Assembly (NCBI GenBank): GCA_027493545.1
Contig: JAOSKR010000002.1
Location: 434,001 to 498,000 of the forward strand
Direction: 5' to 3'
DNA: 64,000 nt
Origin: Roseovarius sp.
Lineage (GTDB): Bacteria; Pseudomonadota; Alphaproteobacteria; Rhodobacterales; Rhodobacteraceae
The position numbers and the translations under genes are program-made. A model generated the notes under the pieces. It ran no database searches. It saw only the letters and a program-made list of their open reading frames with translations, and was not told the origin of the DNA. Of the stretch, positions 1 through 9,707 are shown piece by piece; within the stretch, counting starts at the first letter, position 1, and every line of letters begins with the position of its first letter.

Positions 1-1120
<1,120 letters not shown>

Positions 1121-1123
1121 GGG

Positions 1124-1750
1124 TCAGTCCTTGATCAGGGGTTTTGCCGGGTTGCCGACAACGGTCGCGCCCGGAGGCACGTCGCGGGTCACGACCGCGC
1201 CCATGCCGACGGTGGCACCGGCACCGATGGAAATTCCCTGGCGGATCACCGCACCCGCCCCGATATAGGCATGGTCGCCAATGGTGATGTTTCCGTTTAC
1301 CTTAGCGCCAGGTGCAAAGGTGACGAAGTCGCCAATTACGCAATCATGTTCGACGTAGGAATAAAGATTGGCGTGGAAGCAACGCCCAATGCGGATGTTC
1401 GAGGTCAAGGTCACGAAAGGGGATAGGCAAGCACCTGGGCCGATGGTGACGTCGTCCATTTGCACGACAGAAGCCGCACGTGCTTCAATCAGTGGAACTG
1501 AAGCCGCCTCGCACCTTTCCGCAACGGTTTGGCGAATGGCTGAGGCGGCAATGGTAACGGAAACGGATTTTTTCGTGGCATCGAGACCCAAGAAACCGGC
1601 CCAGTCGAGAATTTCATGACCATTTACGCGGCCCGGCGCCCGCCCGTCATCAATGAACACCAGATTTGCCTCGGGGTATTGCGCACGCAAAAGAGGCATG
1701 ATCCCCCTCCCGCAGCCAGCAGCGCCATAGACACCGATCAAATGGGTCAC
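1124..1750 (-). CDS. pglD: Sugar O/N-acetyltransferase of the PglD/NeuD family
   Basis: Predicted to N-acetylate the 4-amino group of a UDP-4-amino sugar using acetyl-CoA, completing a UDP-diNAc-bacillosamine-type donor. The 208-residue protein has the family layout: an N-terminal Rossmann-like domain (IGVYGAAGCGRG, residues 4-15) and a C-terminal left-handed beta-helix of hexapeptide repeats. The YVEHDCVIGDF stretch (about residue 131) contains the His that acts as general base in PglD. The usual end VVGNPAKPL is present. Intact. It lies between pglC and pglE on the same strand, so the three are probably co-transcribed. Acceptor specificity is inferred. Confidence 0.85.
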   Translation of the reverse strand: MTHLIGVYGAAGCGRGIMPLLRAQYPEANLVFIDDGRAPGRVNGHEILDWAGFLGLDATKKSVSVTIAASAIRQTVAERCEAASVPLIEARAASVVQMDDVTIGPGACLSPFVTLTSNIRIGRCFHANLYSYVEHDCVIGDFVTFAPGAKVNGNITIGDHAYIGAGAVIRQGISIGAGATVGMGAVVTRDVPPGATVVGNPAKPLIKD

Positions 1751-1783
1751 GACTCGGGTCCCGTGAATTTTGGCATAGTGGCT

Positions 1784-2362
1784 TCACCCGCGGCGGATAT
1801 GCCTTCCCCGTCTCAACACCTTGCGGATGGTCAGCCCGATGATCCTCAGGTCGAGCCAGAGGCTCTGATTGTCGACATACCAGACGTCGAGCGCGAATTT
1901 CTCGTCCCAGGTGATCGCGTTGCGGCCGTTCACCTGTGCCCATCCGGTGACGCCGGGGCGGACCTCGTGGCGGCGGGCCTGAAAGGGCGAATAGAGCGGC
2001 AGGTATTCCATCAGGAGCGGCCGCGGGCCGACGAGGCTCATCTCGCCCCTGAGCACGTTCCAGAGTTCGGGCAGTTCGTCGAGCGAACTGGACCGCAAAA
2101 AGCGGCCCAGACGCGTCAGCCGCTCGGAATCGGGCAGCGGGTTGCCCTCGGCATCCAACGCATCGCGCATGGTGCGGAACTTGACCATCCCGAAGGGGCG
2201 GCCGTGCAGCCCCGGGCGAATCTGGCGAAAGAACACCGGCCGGCCCATCTGCCGGAGGATCAGCAGCGAAACGACAAGCAGCACCGGCGAGAGCAGCAGC
2301 AGGCCAGTCCCGGCGCCGAGAATATCCAAAACCCGTTTGGTCAATCGGGGCCCCCTTAACAT
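1784..2362 (-). CDS. pglC: Initiating undecaprenyl-phosphate sugar-1-phosphate transferase, PglC-type
   Basis: Inner-membrane monotopic phosphoglycosyl transferase that loads the first sugar-1-phosphate onto undecaprenyl phosphate. I start it at the ATG at 2362 (MLRGPRLTKRVLDILGAG), giving 192 residues, the size of minimal PglC-like enzymes; the open frame runs further upstream but that part has no family character. A hydrophobic N-terminal hairpin (about residues 10-35) is followed by KFRTMRDA, the catalytic-type DELPELWNVLRGEMSLVGPRP region and WAQVNGRN near the end. It heads the pglC-D-E set and diverges from the spike genes, about 105 bases away. Intact. Confidence 0.88.
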   Translation of the reverse strand: MLRGPRLTKRVLDILGAGTGLLLLSPVLLVVSLLILRQMGRPVFFRQIRPGLHGRPFGMVKFRTMRDALDAEGNPLPDSERLTRLGRFLRSSSLDELPELWNVLRGEMSLVGPRPLLMEYLPLYSPFQARRHEVRPGVTGWAQVNGRNAITWDEKFALDVWYVDNQSLWLDLRIIGLTIRKVLRRGRHIRRG

Positions 2363-2466
2363 TGCGCGCGGCCGGCATACGCAACCGCAACCTGTCTGCC
2401 CGATGTTGCCGCGAACTTCAATCGGCGATGCGCCCCCAGCATCCGCCCCGGTCAGCAGGAGCCGCC

Positions 2467-2730
2467 ATGAACCCCTTTTCCAGCCAAGCCCGATCCATCG
2501 CCGGCCCCGCAACCGACGCGCTGCCGGTGACGCCCGATGATGGGACCGATCTCGCCGATGTCGCCATCGCCCTTTACGTCGAAACCGGCGGAGTGGTGGC
2601 CATCGACACCGTGGGCGGCCAGACACGGACCGTCGAGGTGGCCGATTTCTCGATCCTGCCGGTGGGTGTGCGCCGCGTGCGGGCGACCGGCACCACCGCG
2701 ACAGGCATTCACGCGCTGGTGCTGGCATGA
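2467..2730 (+). CDS. ghsA: GTA/phage head-spike base protein, RCAP_Rcc01079 (GhsA) family
   Basis: An 87-residue protein starting MNPFSSQARSIAG, with a good ribosome site (agga gcc gcc) just before 2467. The body LPVTPDDGTDLADVAIALYVETGG, the pattern FSILPVGVRRVRATGTTATGIHAL and the overall length match the small spike-base family named after R. capsulatus rcc01079. In that species the product (GhsA) sits on the GTA head and, with GhsB, helps the particle bind capsule. It is read on the opposite strand to the flanking polysaccharide genes and overlaps the next gene by ATGA. Assignment from remembered family features; function inferred. Confidence 0.75.
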   Translation: MNPFSSQARSIAGPATDALPVTPDDGTDLADVAIALYVETGGVVAIDTVGGQTRTVEVADFSILPVGVRRVRATGTTATGIHALVLA

Positions 2731-4017
2731 AGATCGTCACTGACCTGTCCGTGACCTCCGCGCCGGCACGGGTGCACGGCGGCTGGTCCCCCAGTGGCTG
2801 TTCCGCAATGGGGCGAAAGGATGCTGGTTCGCCCCGTCGAACATGTCGACGCTTTTTCAGAACGCGGAAGGCACCATTCCGGCAAGGCAGCCGGGGCAGA
2901 GCATCGGGTTGATGTTGGACAGGTCAGGGCGCGACCTGCACGCGACACAAACCGCCGCAGCACGGCCCGTTCTGGCTGTGGAGCCCGCAACCGGACGCCG
3001 AAATCTGTCATCGCGTTCGGAACCATCGGTTGCGGAATTGACGGCATCCACAGGCGTGTCGGATGCGACAACTGGCTGGCCGGATTCGATGCCACGATTC
3101 AATTTCCGGACGACGCGACAGCAATCCGTTATGCCTATCGGGATCACGGCGCTGAAGCGTCAACAGAATACACGCTCTCTTGTTTTGTCCGGATGAATGA
3201 CGGAGGGGCACCGTCTCCTGGCGCCGATTTCGACATGACGATTGGCAATGCGGCGGCTGGCGGATCGTGGGGGGCGGTTGGCGATCTTGGTGACGGCCTG
3301 TTTCGCGTCAGCAAAACGGACACCAGTTTGGCCAGCAACCTGAGCAACACAGGGGTAATAAAGTTGAACGCACACAGCGCGCGGGGTTTTCGCGTTTCAG
3401 GGTTTCAGCTGGAAGAGGGCCCTGCCGTGTCGGCCTATCAGAAGGCGGTGTCAGCCTATGATCTGACCGAGGTCGGCACGTCAGCCGTGCATGCACTCGA
3501 CTTCGACGGTGTGGATGACCGGATGCTGACCGGCACGCTGGACCTCACCCACACCAGTCAGGTCACGGTTGTTGCGGCGGTCAGCAAGGCCAGCAACCCG
3601 GCTGGTCGCGGAACCGTGGTGAATTTCGTGGACAACGGGTTCAACAGTTTCTCTCTCGAAGTCCCGCAACCAACCTATCCCGGCACACGGTGGCTTCACG
3701 CCGGCAATACCACGCTGGTTGGGATCAATCATGCCCTCGCGTTCGACGCCCCGGTTCTCTACACGGGCCTCAGCGACATCGGCGCGCCCCGTATCGAACT
3801 GCGGGCCAATGGTGCCTCGGCTGGTGTGAGCACCGCCGCGACAGGGGGCGGCAATTTCAAATCCGGGCCGCTGGGAATCGGCGATTATGTCAACATGCCC
3901 GGGAGGTGTTTTCATGGCCGCATTTACGGCCTGCTGGTGGTCGACCGTATCCTGACGGCGAGCGAGATTGCCATGGTTGAGGCATACATGGCGACGAGAT
4001 CGGGAGTGACGCTATGA
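2727..4017 (+). CDS. ghsB: Putative head-spike fibre protein with LamG/concanavalin-like C-terminal domain, GhsB-like (frameshifted)
   Basis: Starts MKIVTDLSVTSAP at an ATGA overlap with ghsA. Reading continuously needs two shifts, near 2795 (C run) and about 3060. The joined protein is about 430 residues. The N-terminal part contains NMSTLFQNAEGTIPA and a GRDLHATQ segment typical of phage/GTA-like fibre proteins. The middle part reads TEYTLSCFVRMNDG, a jelly-roll carbohydrate-binding pattern. The end, with ALDFDGVDDRMLTG and RIYGLLVVDRILTASEI, is a LamG/concanavalin-like fold. By position after a GhsA homologue it is the likely GhsB-type fibre that contacts polysaccharide. The ligand is unknown. 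Confidence 0.6.
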
Positions 4018-4367
4018 TACGGTTCACTTTCATCGTTCCTGAGGCACTGTTGCCAAAGGCAAACGAAATCCTGAAGCGCGATTGCGTCAAGGCAGACGTT
4101 ACCTTCCCGCCTGCACGATGGGCAGATTCGGGCGGGACGCACTTCAGCGTTGCGTCGGGAATGTTCGAGAAAGGCCTCCGGGACCGTCTTGACACGCTGG
4201 CCGCGTCCTTGAAACCGCCAACGGTGCTCCGGGTCCATGACCAGCCTGCGGCAGCAAATCCAGAAGAAATTCTCGTACTGTGCGGCCAGAAGCCACTACC
4301 CGCCCTGCGCGAGGCTGGATTGGAGATGCTCGAGATGCCCTCACCCGATCCGGATGAAATCAGGTGA
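4014..4367 (+). CDS. Unrecognised 117-residue protein in the spike operon
   Basis: I do not recognise this family. The ATG overlaps the stop of the fibre gene (ATGA), so it is very probably co-translated with ghsA-ghsB. The protein starts MIRFTFIVPEALLPKANEILKRD, has no signal peptide or membrane segment, contains a single central Cys in KRDCVKAD, and ends in an acidic tail MPSPDPDEIR. Composition is ordinary for the genome and the frame is intact. Its 3' end overlaps the convergent glycosyltransferase by 8 bases. It could be a fibre chaperone or a small structural protein; that is only a guess from position. Confidence 0.6.
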   Translation: MIRFTFIVPEALLPKANEILKRDCVKADVTFPPARWADSGGTHFSVASGMFEKGLRDRLDTLAASLKPPTVLRVHDQPAAANPEEILVLCGQKPLPALREAGLEMLEMPSPDPDEIR

Positions 4368-5487
4368 TCCCCATCGCATCCAGTATCGCGGCATTGACCT
4401 TTCGGACATCGTACCGCGCCTCGGCGATCTGCCTCGCCGCCTTCCCCATCGGCGCGATCAGGCCCGGGTCGCGCAGAAACCGCTCCATCGCCGCCGCAAG
4501 CGCGTCAGCATCCCGGACAGGCACGAGAAACCCGTTTTCTCCTGGCGCAACGGTCTGGCGACAGCCGGGCGCATCGGTAGTGATCACGGGACGACCCATC
4601 GCCATCGCCTCGAGTGCGGTGCGCGGGGTTCCTTCGCGGTAGCTGGGTAACACATAGACATGGGCTGCCGCGATGGCCGGGCGCACATCATCGAGTGCCC
4701 CATGCCAGATCAGATGGCCGGCATCCTGCCAGCCGCGCACCTCTGACTCGGCGATGCCCTCGGGGTTTGGATCCAGTGGGCCGACGAGGTGAAATTCTGC
4801 CTCGGGCCACCGTTCATGCAGATTTTCGGCGGCCGCCGCATACTCGCGGATCCCCTTGTCACCCAACAGTCGTGCGATCAACAAAAAGCGCAGCGGTGGC
4901 TCAGGGAAGGAAACGGGCGCAAATGTATCCGTGTCCACGCCTGAACCATTGACGACCTCCACCCGGAGACCGGGCGGCAAGAGCCCCAGGCGAGCAAAAT
5001 CATCACGATCGTCTGGATTTTGGAAAAATACCAGCGTAGCCCTTTTGAGGGCAATACCGTATAGATTGCGAGCGATGTGCCTGACAATCCCACGCAGCCC
5101 GGTGGACGCGCCTGTGAAGGCATAGCCAAGTCCGGTGATCAACGCGACGCGCCCAGGAACATTGGTGACTTTGGCCGCCAACAGCCCCCACACCACCGGC
5201 TTGACCGTATAGCCCAGAAACAGGTCGGGACGGATCCGCCGCATCAGGCGGGTCAGCGCCAGCAACGTGCGGATATCCGCAAGCGGGTCGAGCCCGGTCC
5301 GCGACAGCGGCACATCGTGGCAGGCCACGCCCTTCGATTCAAGCCACTCACGCGTACGCGCATCGGACAACAGATGCGGCGCTGCGGCGTACACCTCGTG
5401 ACCGCGCCCGACAAGCTCTCCGATCAGCGCGCCGCGAAAATTGCGCAGGGACGGTGCGTAGGAGGCGAGTATCAGAACGCGGTTCAT
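4360..5487 (-). CDS. GT4-family glycosyltransferase, PglA-like
   Basis: A 375-residue GT-B glycosyltransferase. The N-terminal domain starts MNRVLILASYAPSLRNFRG and has RPDLFLGYTVKPVVWG (about residue 90), typical of PglA/WbnK-like enzymes that add the second sugar to undecaprenyl-PP-linked N-acetyl sugars. The C-terminal GT4 motif EGTPRTALEAMAMGRPVITTDAPGCR (about residue 285) binds the nucleotide sugar. Intact. It follows the polymerase-like gene on the minus strand. With PglC it would build the first two residues of the repeat unit. Sugar specificity cannot be read from sequence. The first 110 residues resemble the truncated GT at 8211-8538, so they are paralogues. Confidence 0.85.
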   Translation of the reverse strand: MNRVLILASYAPSLRNFRGALIGELVGRGHEVYAAAPHLLSDARTREWLESKGVACHDVPLSRTGLDPLADIRTLLALTRLMRRIRPDLFLGYTVKPVVWGLLAAKVTNVPGRVALITGLGYAFTGASTGLRGIVRHIARNLYGIALKRATLVFFQNPDDRDDFARLGLLPPGLRVEVVNGSGVDTDTFAPVSFPEPPLRFLLIARLLGDKGIREYAAAAENLHERWPEAEFHLVGPLDPNPEGIAESEVRGWQDAGHLIWHGALDDVRPAIAAAHVYVLPSYREGTPRTALEAMAMGRPVITTDAPGCRQTVAPGENGFLVPVRDADALAAAMERFLRDPGLIAPMGKAARQIAEARYDVRKVNAAILDAMGIT

Positions 5488-5504
5488 TATTTTACCTACA
5501 TACC

Positions 5505-6650
5505 CTATTCATGACGTCGTACAGGAAGTTTGTGCCAATAGGAAAACAGCAGAACCATTAACATAGGCAGAAACATGGTTTTTTGACGTATAGCTATCCC
5601 AAGGTTGGCAGTGGAGTTCGCCAAAATAAACCACGACACTGCCACGAATATTATAAAGAGCGTGAATTCAAAGCGATCCAGAACGGAATGGGTGCGCTTG
5701 AACCTAAATGCCACTTTCACAGTCACGAAAATCAGGATCAGATTCTCAATGCTGACGGCAAGACCGAGCAAACCACCAGCATCGAACAGCAGGGGCCTGA
5801 AAAGATAGGTGAGCATGCGAAGAGGAATAGACATACTCGCAATGTCTACCGAGCTTCCGCCTCCTAGGTTGTGACTCTGGCGAGTCTCAAAATACTCGGC
5901 AACCTTATTCGCATTGGTGGCGTCGTCCAAACCTGCGTAGCTCAGGCCGAACTGTACGGCCACGATGCTGAGCGGTACTGAAATCGCAAGCAGTGCCGCC
6001 TTCTTGTATAGTCCCATCTTTGACGATAGCAGCATCGCCAGAGTGAATGACAGAAGCAGAATGCCGGACATGTGAGGGCGTACCAGAAGGAAAAGCAGCA
6101 CACTTATCGCAAAGGCGGGAACGCGCCTTCTGATGCTCAGAGCGGCCCAGGTCGCAAGCCCCGCACCCATGAACGTCAGTGCATCCTTGCTAATTGAGCT
6201 GGACCAAAAGCTCAGCCCAGGAAGAAACAGGATTAGGACACTGAGCCGTTTGACCTTGCGGCTACTAGTTTCCGTCACGCTTTGCAACGCCGACGCAAGT
6301 GCAAGCATTCCAATATACCCTGCGATATTGAACAGCAGAAACACGCCGCCATAGGAGAGGTTGAATATCTGCGTGAAGGGGGACACCAGATAGTAGACGC
6401 CAGCTGTGCCAAATTTGAAGCCATCGTCGTAACTCAGGGAATACAGATAATAATTTGTGGAATCCGAGATGTTATTCAAAGAATACCAGAAATAGAACAT
6501 GCAAAAAAAGCTGTGCCAGAGATAAAGCACTACGGCCCGCTTCTGTGGAACGCCGAACAACCGTTTCTGGCCAAGGGCAATCCAGAGTCCGGCCAGGAAA
6601 ATTACCAGGTTGGCAATGACATGCCATGCGCCATCCGCAAACGTCAGCAT
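5505..6650 (-). CDS. Polytopic membrane protein, Wzy/EpsG-like polysaccharide polymerase candidate
   Basis: A 381-residue integral inner-membrane protein with about ten hydrophobic segments. The central stretch LSVLILFLPGLSFWSSSISKDALTF matches the region after which EpsG/Wzy-like proteins are recognised (SISKDA motif, about residue 150), and RPHMSGILLL follows. Such proteins join lipid-linked repeat units in the periplasm. It sits between the PglA-like transferase and the asparagine-synthase chimera. Base composition is lower in GC than the flanking genes, suggesting separate acquisition, which is usual for polymerases. Intact. A second polymerase/ligase-type protein lies at 8535-9683, so which is polymerase and which is ligase is unresolved. 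Confidence 0.65.
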   Translation of the reverse strand: MLTFADGAWHVIANLVIFLAGLWIALGQKRLFGVPQKRAVVLYLWHSFFCMFYFWYSLNNISDSTNYYLYSLSYDDGFKFGTAGVYYLVSPFTQIFNLSYGGVFLLFNIAGYIGMLALASALQSVTETSSRKVKRLSVLILFLPGLSFWSSSISKDALTFMGAGLATWAALSIRRRVPAFAISVLLFLLVRPHMSGILLLSFTLAMLLSSKMGLYKKAALLAISVPLSIVAVQFGLSYAGLDDATNANKVAEYFETRQSHNLGGGSSVDIASMSIPLRMLTYLFRPLLFDAGGLLGLAVSIENLILIFVTVKVAFRFKRTHSVLDRFEFTLFIIFVAVSWFILANSTANLGIAIRQKTMFLPMLMVLLFSYWHKLPVRRHE

Positions 6651-6651
6651 G

Positions 6652-8210
6652 TCATGTCGTTTGCATCCCCGTTTCCCGCCACGCCTGAAACATCAGAACA
6701 GTCCAAAGTTGGTGGTGCCATCGACGACGGCCGCTGCAATGTTCGCTCCATAGTTTGCGGACCGCAGCCGTGTCAAAATAGCCATCTTGGTCCAGCGATT
6801 CTTCACTCAACAAATCCTCGGCCCAATCCCTGAGCGGCCCGGCGAGCCAGTGCTCGATCGGAATGCCGAAACCCATCTTTGGCCGATCGAAAAGCTGCCG
6901 CGGCACATGGCGTCCCAGGACCTGCTGAAGCGCCCATTTCATCTGGCCGGAATTGTTCTTCATGTCAAACGGCAAGGACCGGGCAAATTCGATCACCCGA
7001 TGATCAAGAAAGGGTACGCGGGCTTCGAGGCTGACGGCCATGCTGGCGCGGTCAACCTTGGTCAGGATGTCGCCCGGCAGATAGGTCAGCGTGTCGAGAT
7101 ACATCATCGTCTCGCGGAAATCGGTCAGCGAGGGCCATTCGTCCTGGCGTGCCAGCAGGGTTGTGGCCTCGACCGCACCCGGTATCATGGCCTGCGGATC
7201 CTGAAACTGCGACACGAGCCTGCGATAGAATGCATCACCCTCACCATGGGACAGAACGTCGGCAAGCTTGTGCAGGCGGTCACCAAGCGCGGGATAGCGG
7301 AACCGCCGGGGCACGAGACCCATCGCCCGGTCGATGGCGTGGGCCGGGGCGATCTTCAGCCCCGCGACGATGGCCTGTCGCAAAGGTCCGGGCAGCCGGC
7401 GCAGATGCCGGTGCAGCGTATAGCCCTGCCCATACCGATTGTAGCCGCAAAACAACTCGTCGCCGCCATCGCCCGACAGGCTGACCGTGACGCTCTCTTT
7501 CGTCATCTGGCTGAGCAGCAGCGTCGGGATCTGCGACGAGTCGGCAAACGGCTCGTCCCAGATATGCGCAAGCCGCGGCACGAGATCCAGCGCCGCCTGG
7601 GGCGAAACGTAAAGCTCGGCATGGTCGGTTCCAAGGTGCGCGGCAATCGCCTTGGCGTGCTGCGCCTCGTTGTAACCGGGGACGTCGAAGCCGATCGTGA
7701 AGGTCTGGACCGGACGGCTCGCCTGTGCCTGCATCAACGCGACCACGACCGAGGAATCTATTCCGCCCGAAAGGAACGCGCCCAGCGGCACATCGGCCTC
7801 CATCCGCAATCCGACGGCATCGCTCAGCAAGGCTTCGAGTTCATTCAGCAGCTGATCCGCGGGCTGCGTTCGGCGCGGCGCGGTCACGGCGGAAGCGAGG
7901 CTCCAATAACAGACCGGCGTGCCGGCCCGACCCCGGCCACCTCGACCCAATGGGCGGGCGAAAGCTTGTGCAGACCGCGATAGATGCAATACGGATCGGG
8001 TACATAGCCATGACGGAAATAGGTCGCGAGCACATCGCGGTCGACCTCGCCCTGCCAGTCGGGATGGACCGTCAGCGCCTTGAGTTCCGAGCCGAACACG
8101 AAACTCTTCCCGGCCTGCCCGTAATACAGCGGCTTTTCGCCGACGCGGTCGCGCGCCAGGCTCAGCACCCGGCGCTCGCGATCCCAGAGCGCAAAGGCGA
8201 ACATGCCGTT
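6652..8210 (-). CDS. asnB: Glutamine-hydrolysing asparagine synthase, N-terminus missing and frameshifted
   Basis: The C-terminal synthetase domain is complete, with the ATP-pyrophosphatase loop [14 protein letters not shown] and [17 protein letters not shown]. The last part of the glutaminase domain is present in another frame ([16 protein letters not shown], then [26 protein letters not shown]), joined by a shift near 7920. The first roughly 100 residues, including the catalytic Cys2 (MCG...), are absent: sequence upstream of about 8210 is a glycosyltransferase. In polysaccharide loci such enzymes amidate uronic acids, which fits the uronic-acid genes upstream. As sequenced it could not use glutamine; a deletion or an assembly collapse is likely. 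Confidence 0.8.
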
Positions 8211-8538
8211 GAGGCGCGGCGGCGAACGCGCCCCAGATATTGGGCTTGATCGTGTAGGTCAGCACGATGTCGGGCCGGGTGCGGGCCATCAACCGCCGCA
8301 ACCCCCTGCCATAGCGCAGATCGGAAAGAAGGCCGGTGCCGGTACGCTCCAGCGGCGTGTCGTGGACCTCGGCCCCCATCTCCCGCAACCGGTCACGCAG
8401 ATCAGACGCCATATCCGGCGCGCCAACGCTGACCTTGTGCCCGACCGCGAGGATGTCGCGGATGAGCGGTCCGCGAAAGTTGGTCAGCGACCGCGCGGAT
8501 GAAGCCAGAAGAAGGAGGTGTCGGCTATGCTCGCTCAA
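8211..8538 (-). pseudogene. 5' fragment of a PglA-like GT4 glycosyltransferase fused into asnB
   Basis: About 108 residues from a normal start ([23 protein letters not shown]) align closely with the N-terminal half of the intact transferase at 4360-5487: both have LRNFRG/LTNFRG, an LSRTG/LERTG motif, and RPDLFLGYTVKPVVWG versus [16 protein letters not shown]. After GAFAAA the sequence abruptly becomes the middle of an asparagine synthase read out of frame. The donor-binding C-terminal domain is missing, so this remnant has no transferase activity. The junction lies at about 8208-8220. Its ATG overlaps the end of the downstream-numbered membrane gene by 4 bases, so it belonged to the same operon. 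Confidence 0.8.
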
Positions 8539-9683
8539 ATCGAGATACTCCGGTTTTGTATGATGGCCGGTCTCGGCTCTCTTTGCGAGCGCATGCGTTC
8601 GGACCCCGCCAGGGACGCCGCGAACAATAGCCAGAAGATCGTGAACCGCGTCCCGTTATGGGTGATGCCATAGAGCAGCGCCGGTGCCGCCATGCAGAAG
8701 GCCCCGACGAAGCCGTAGCTACGCCACAACCGCATTACCCAGACCGCCAGTGCCGTGGAAAAAAACAGCAATCCAATGAAACCGTAGTTGTTGAAAGTGC
8801 TGCCCAATGTCGAATGCACCTCATGCCCGATGATCTCGTTCACGCGCTGGGTCCCGAGCCCGAACAGAACCTGAAGGATGTTGCCGTCGAGAAAGGCGAA
8901 ATACCCGCGAGCCTCGAGCGAACTGTCGCCCTCATTGGCCATGTTTGCCAATCGCTCCATGAACAGGAACCCATCGAAAGCGCCATTCTGATACAGCCGG
9001 AAAACGACCATGATCCCCGCCAGCGCGGCAACCGACCAGCCAATGAGCGCATTGCGCGACGCCGCCGGTTTGAGCGCCAGAACGATCACGACAAAATTCG
9101 TGATCATCGCCGCTTTTGAAAGCGACGAGATTGCGAGAAAGAGGGAAACGGATAGGACCGCCGTGGTGACCAGGTAACCCATGCGACCATCCCTGTAGAG
9201 CAGATAGGCGAGAGAAAGCAGACACACCGAGAAATAGCCGAGCTGGTTGGGGTTGTTGAACGTACCTGTTGCGCGGCCGCCTTCCCCCATATCCCGCAGA
9301 TCGACACCGCCCGCCACGATTGTCGCAAGCGCGATCGCGGTTGCAATCAGGATGCCCGGCACCAGTATCGCCGGCCCGTGCCGCCGGACGTGCGTGTAAA
9401 TGGTTCCCGCCACCAGAAAGTTGAAAAGAAAGAAAACGCTGTTGATCAGATATCTGGGTTCACCGCCCATCATGGCGTAGACGCTCTCGACCGCGAAGGC
9501 GTGCAGGAACATCGCGAGAAGCGCGAGGGACCACAATGTCAGGGGGAGCCCACCCGAAAAGAACGTGAGAACCGCAAACGCAGCAAGCAGCATATGCGTA
9601 GGCTGGATACCGCCCGAGCCGAACACATAGACGGGCAGCAATGCTGCGCCGAGAAAAAGAAGAAACGCGTTCAGTTTCTGCAA
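8535..9683 (-). CDS. O-antigen ligase/polymerase family membrane protein (Wzy_C-like)
   Basis: A 382-residue polytopic protein with about ten transmembrane segments. The pattern [17 protein letters not shown] (about residue 137) is the hallmark of the WaaL/Wzy_C family, which transfers or polymerises undecaprenyl-PP-linked glycans on the periplasmic side. A large periplasmic loop follows ([20 protein letters not shown]). Intact. It is 24 bases after a GT4 gene and overlaps the start of the chimeric transferase gene. Either polymerase or ligase; the other candidate is at 5505-6650. The family name is secure, the exact reaction is inferred. Confidence 0.75.
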   Translation of the reverse strand: MQKLNAFLLFLGAALLPVYVFGSGGIQPTHMLLAAFAVLTFFSGGLPLTLWSLALLAMFLHAFAVESVYAMMGGEPRYLINSVFFLFNFLVAGTIYTHVRRHGPAILVPGILIATAIALATIVAGGVDLRDMGEGGRATGTFNNPNQLGYFSVCLLSLAYLLYRDGRMGYLVTTAVLSVSLFLAISSLSKAAMITNFVVIVLALKPAASRNALIGWSVAALAGIMVVFRLYQNGAFDGFLFMERLANMANEGDSSLEARGYFAFLDGNILQVLFGLGTQRVNEIIGHEVHSTLGSTFNNYGFIGLLFFSTALAVWVMRLWRSYGFVGAFCMAAPALLYGITHNGTRFTIFWLLFAASLAGSERMRSQREPRPAIIQNRSISI

Positions 9684-9707
9684 GTCTTCATTCCAACACC
9701 AGAACCG

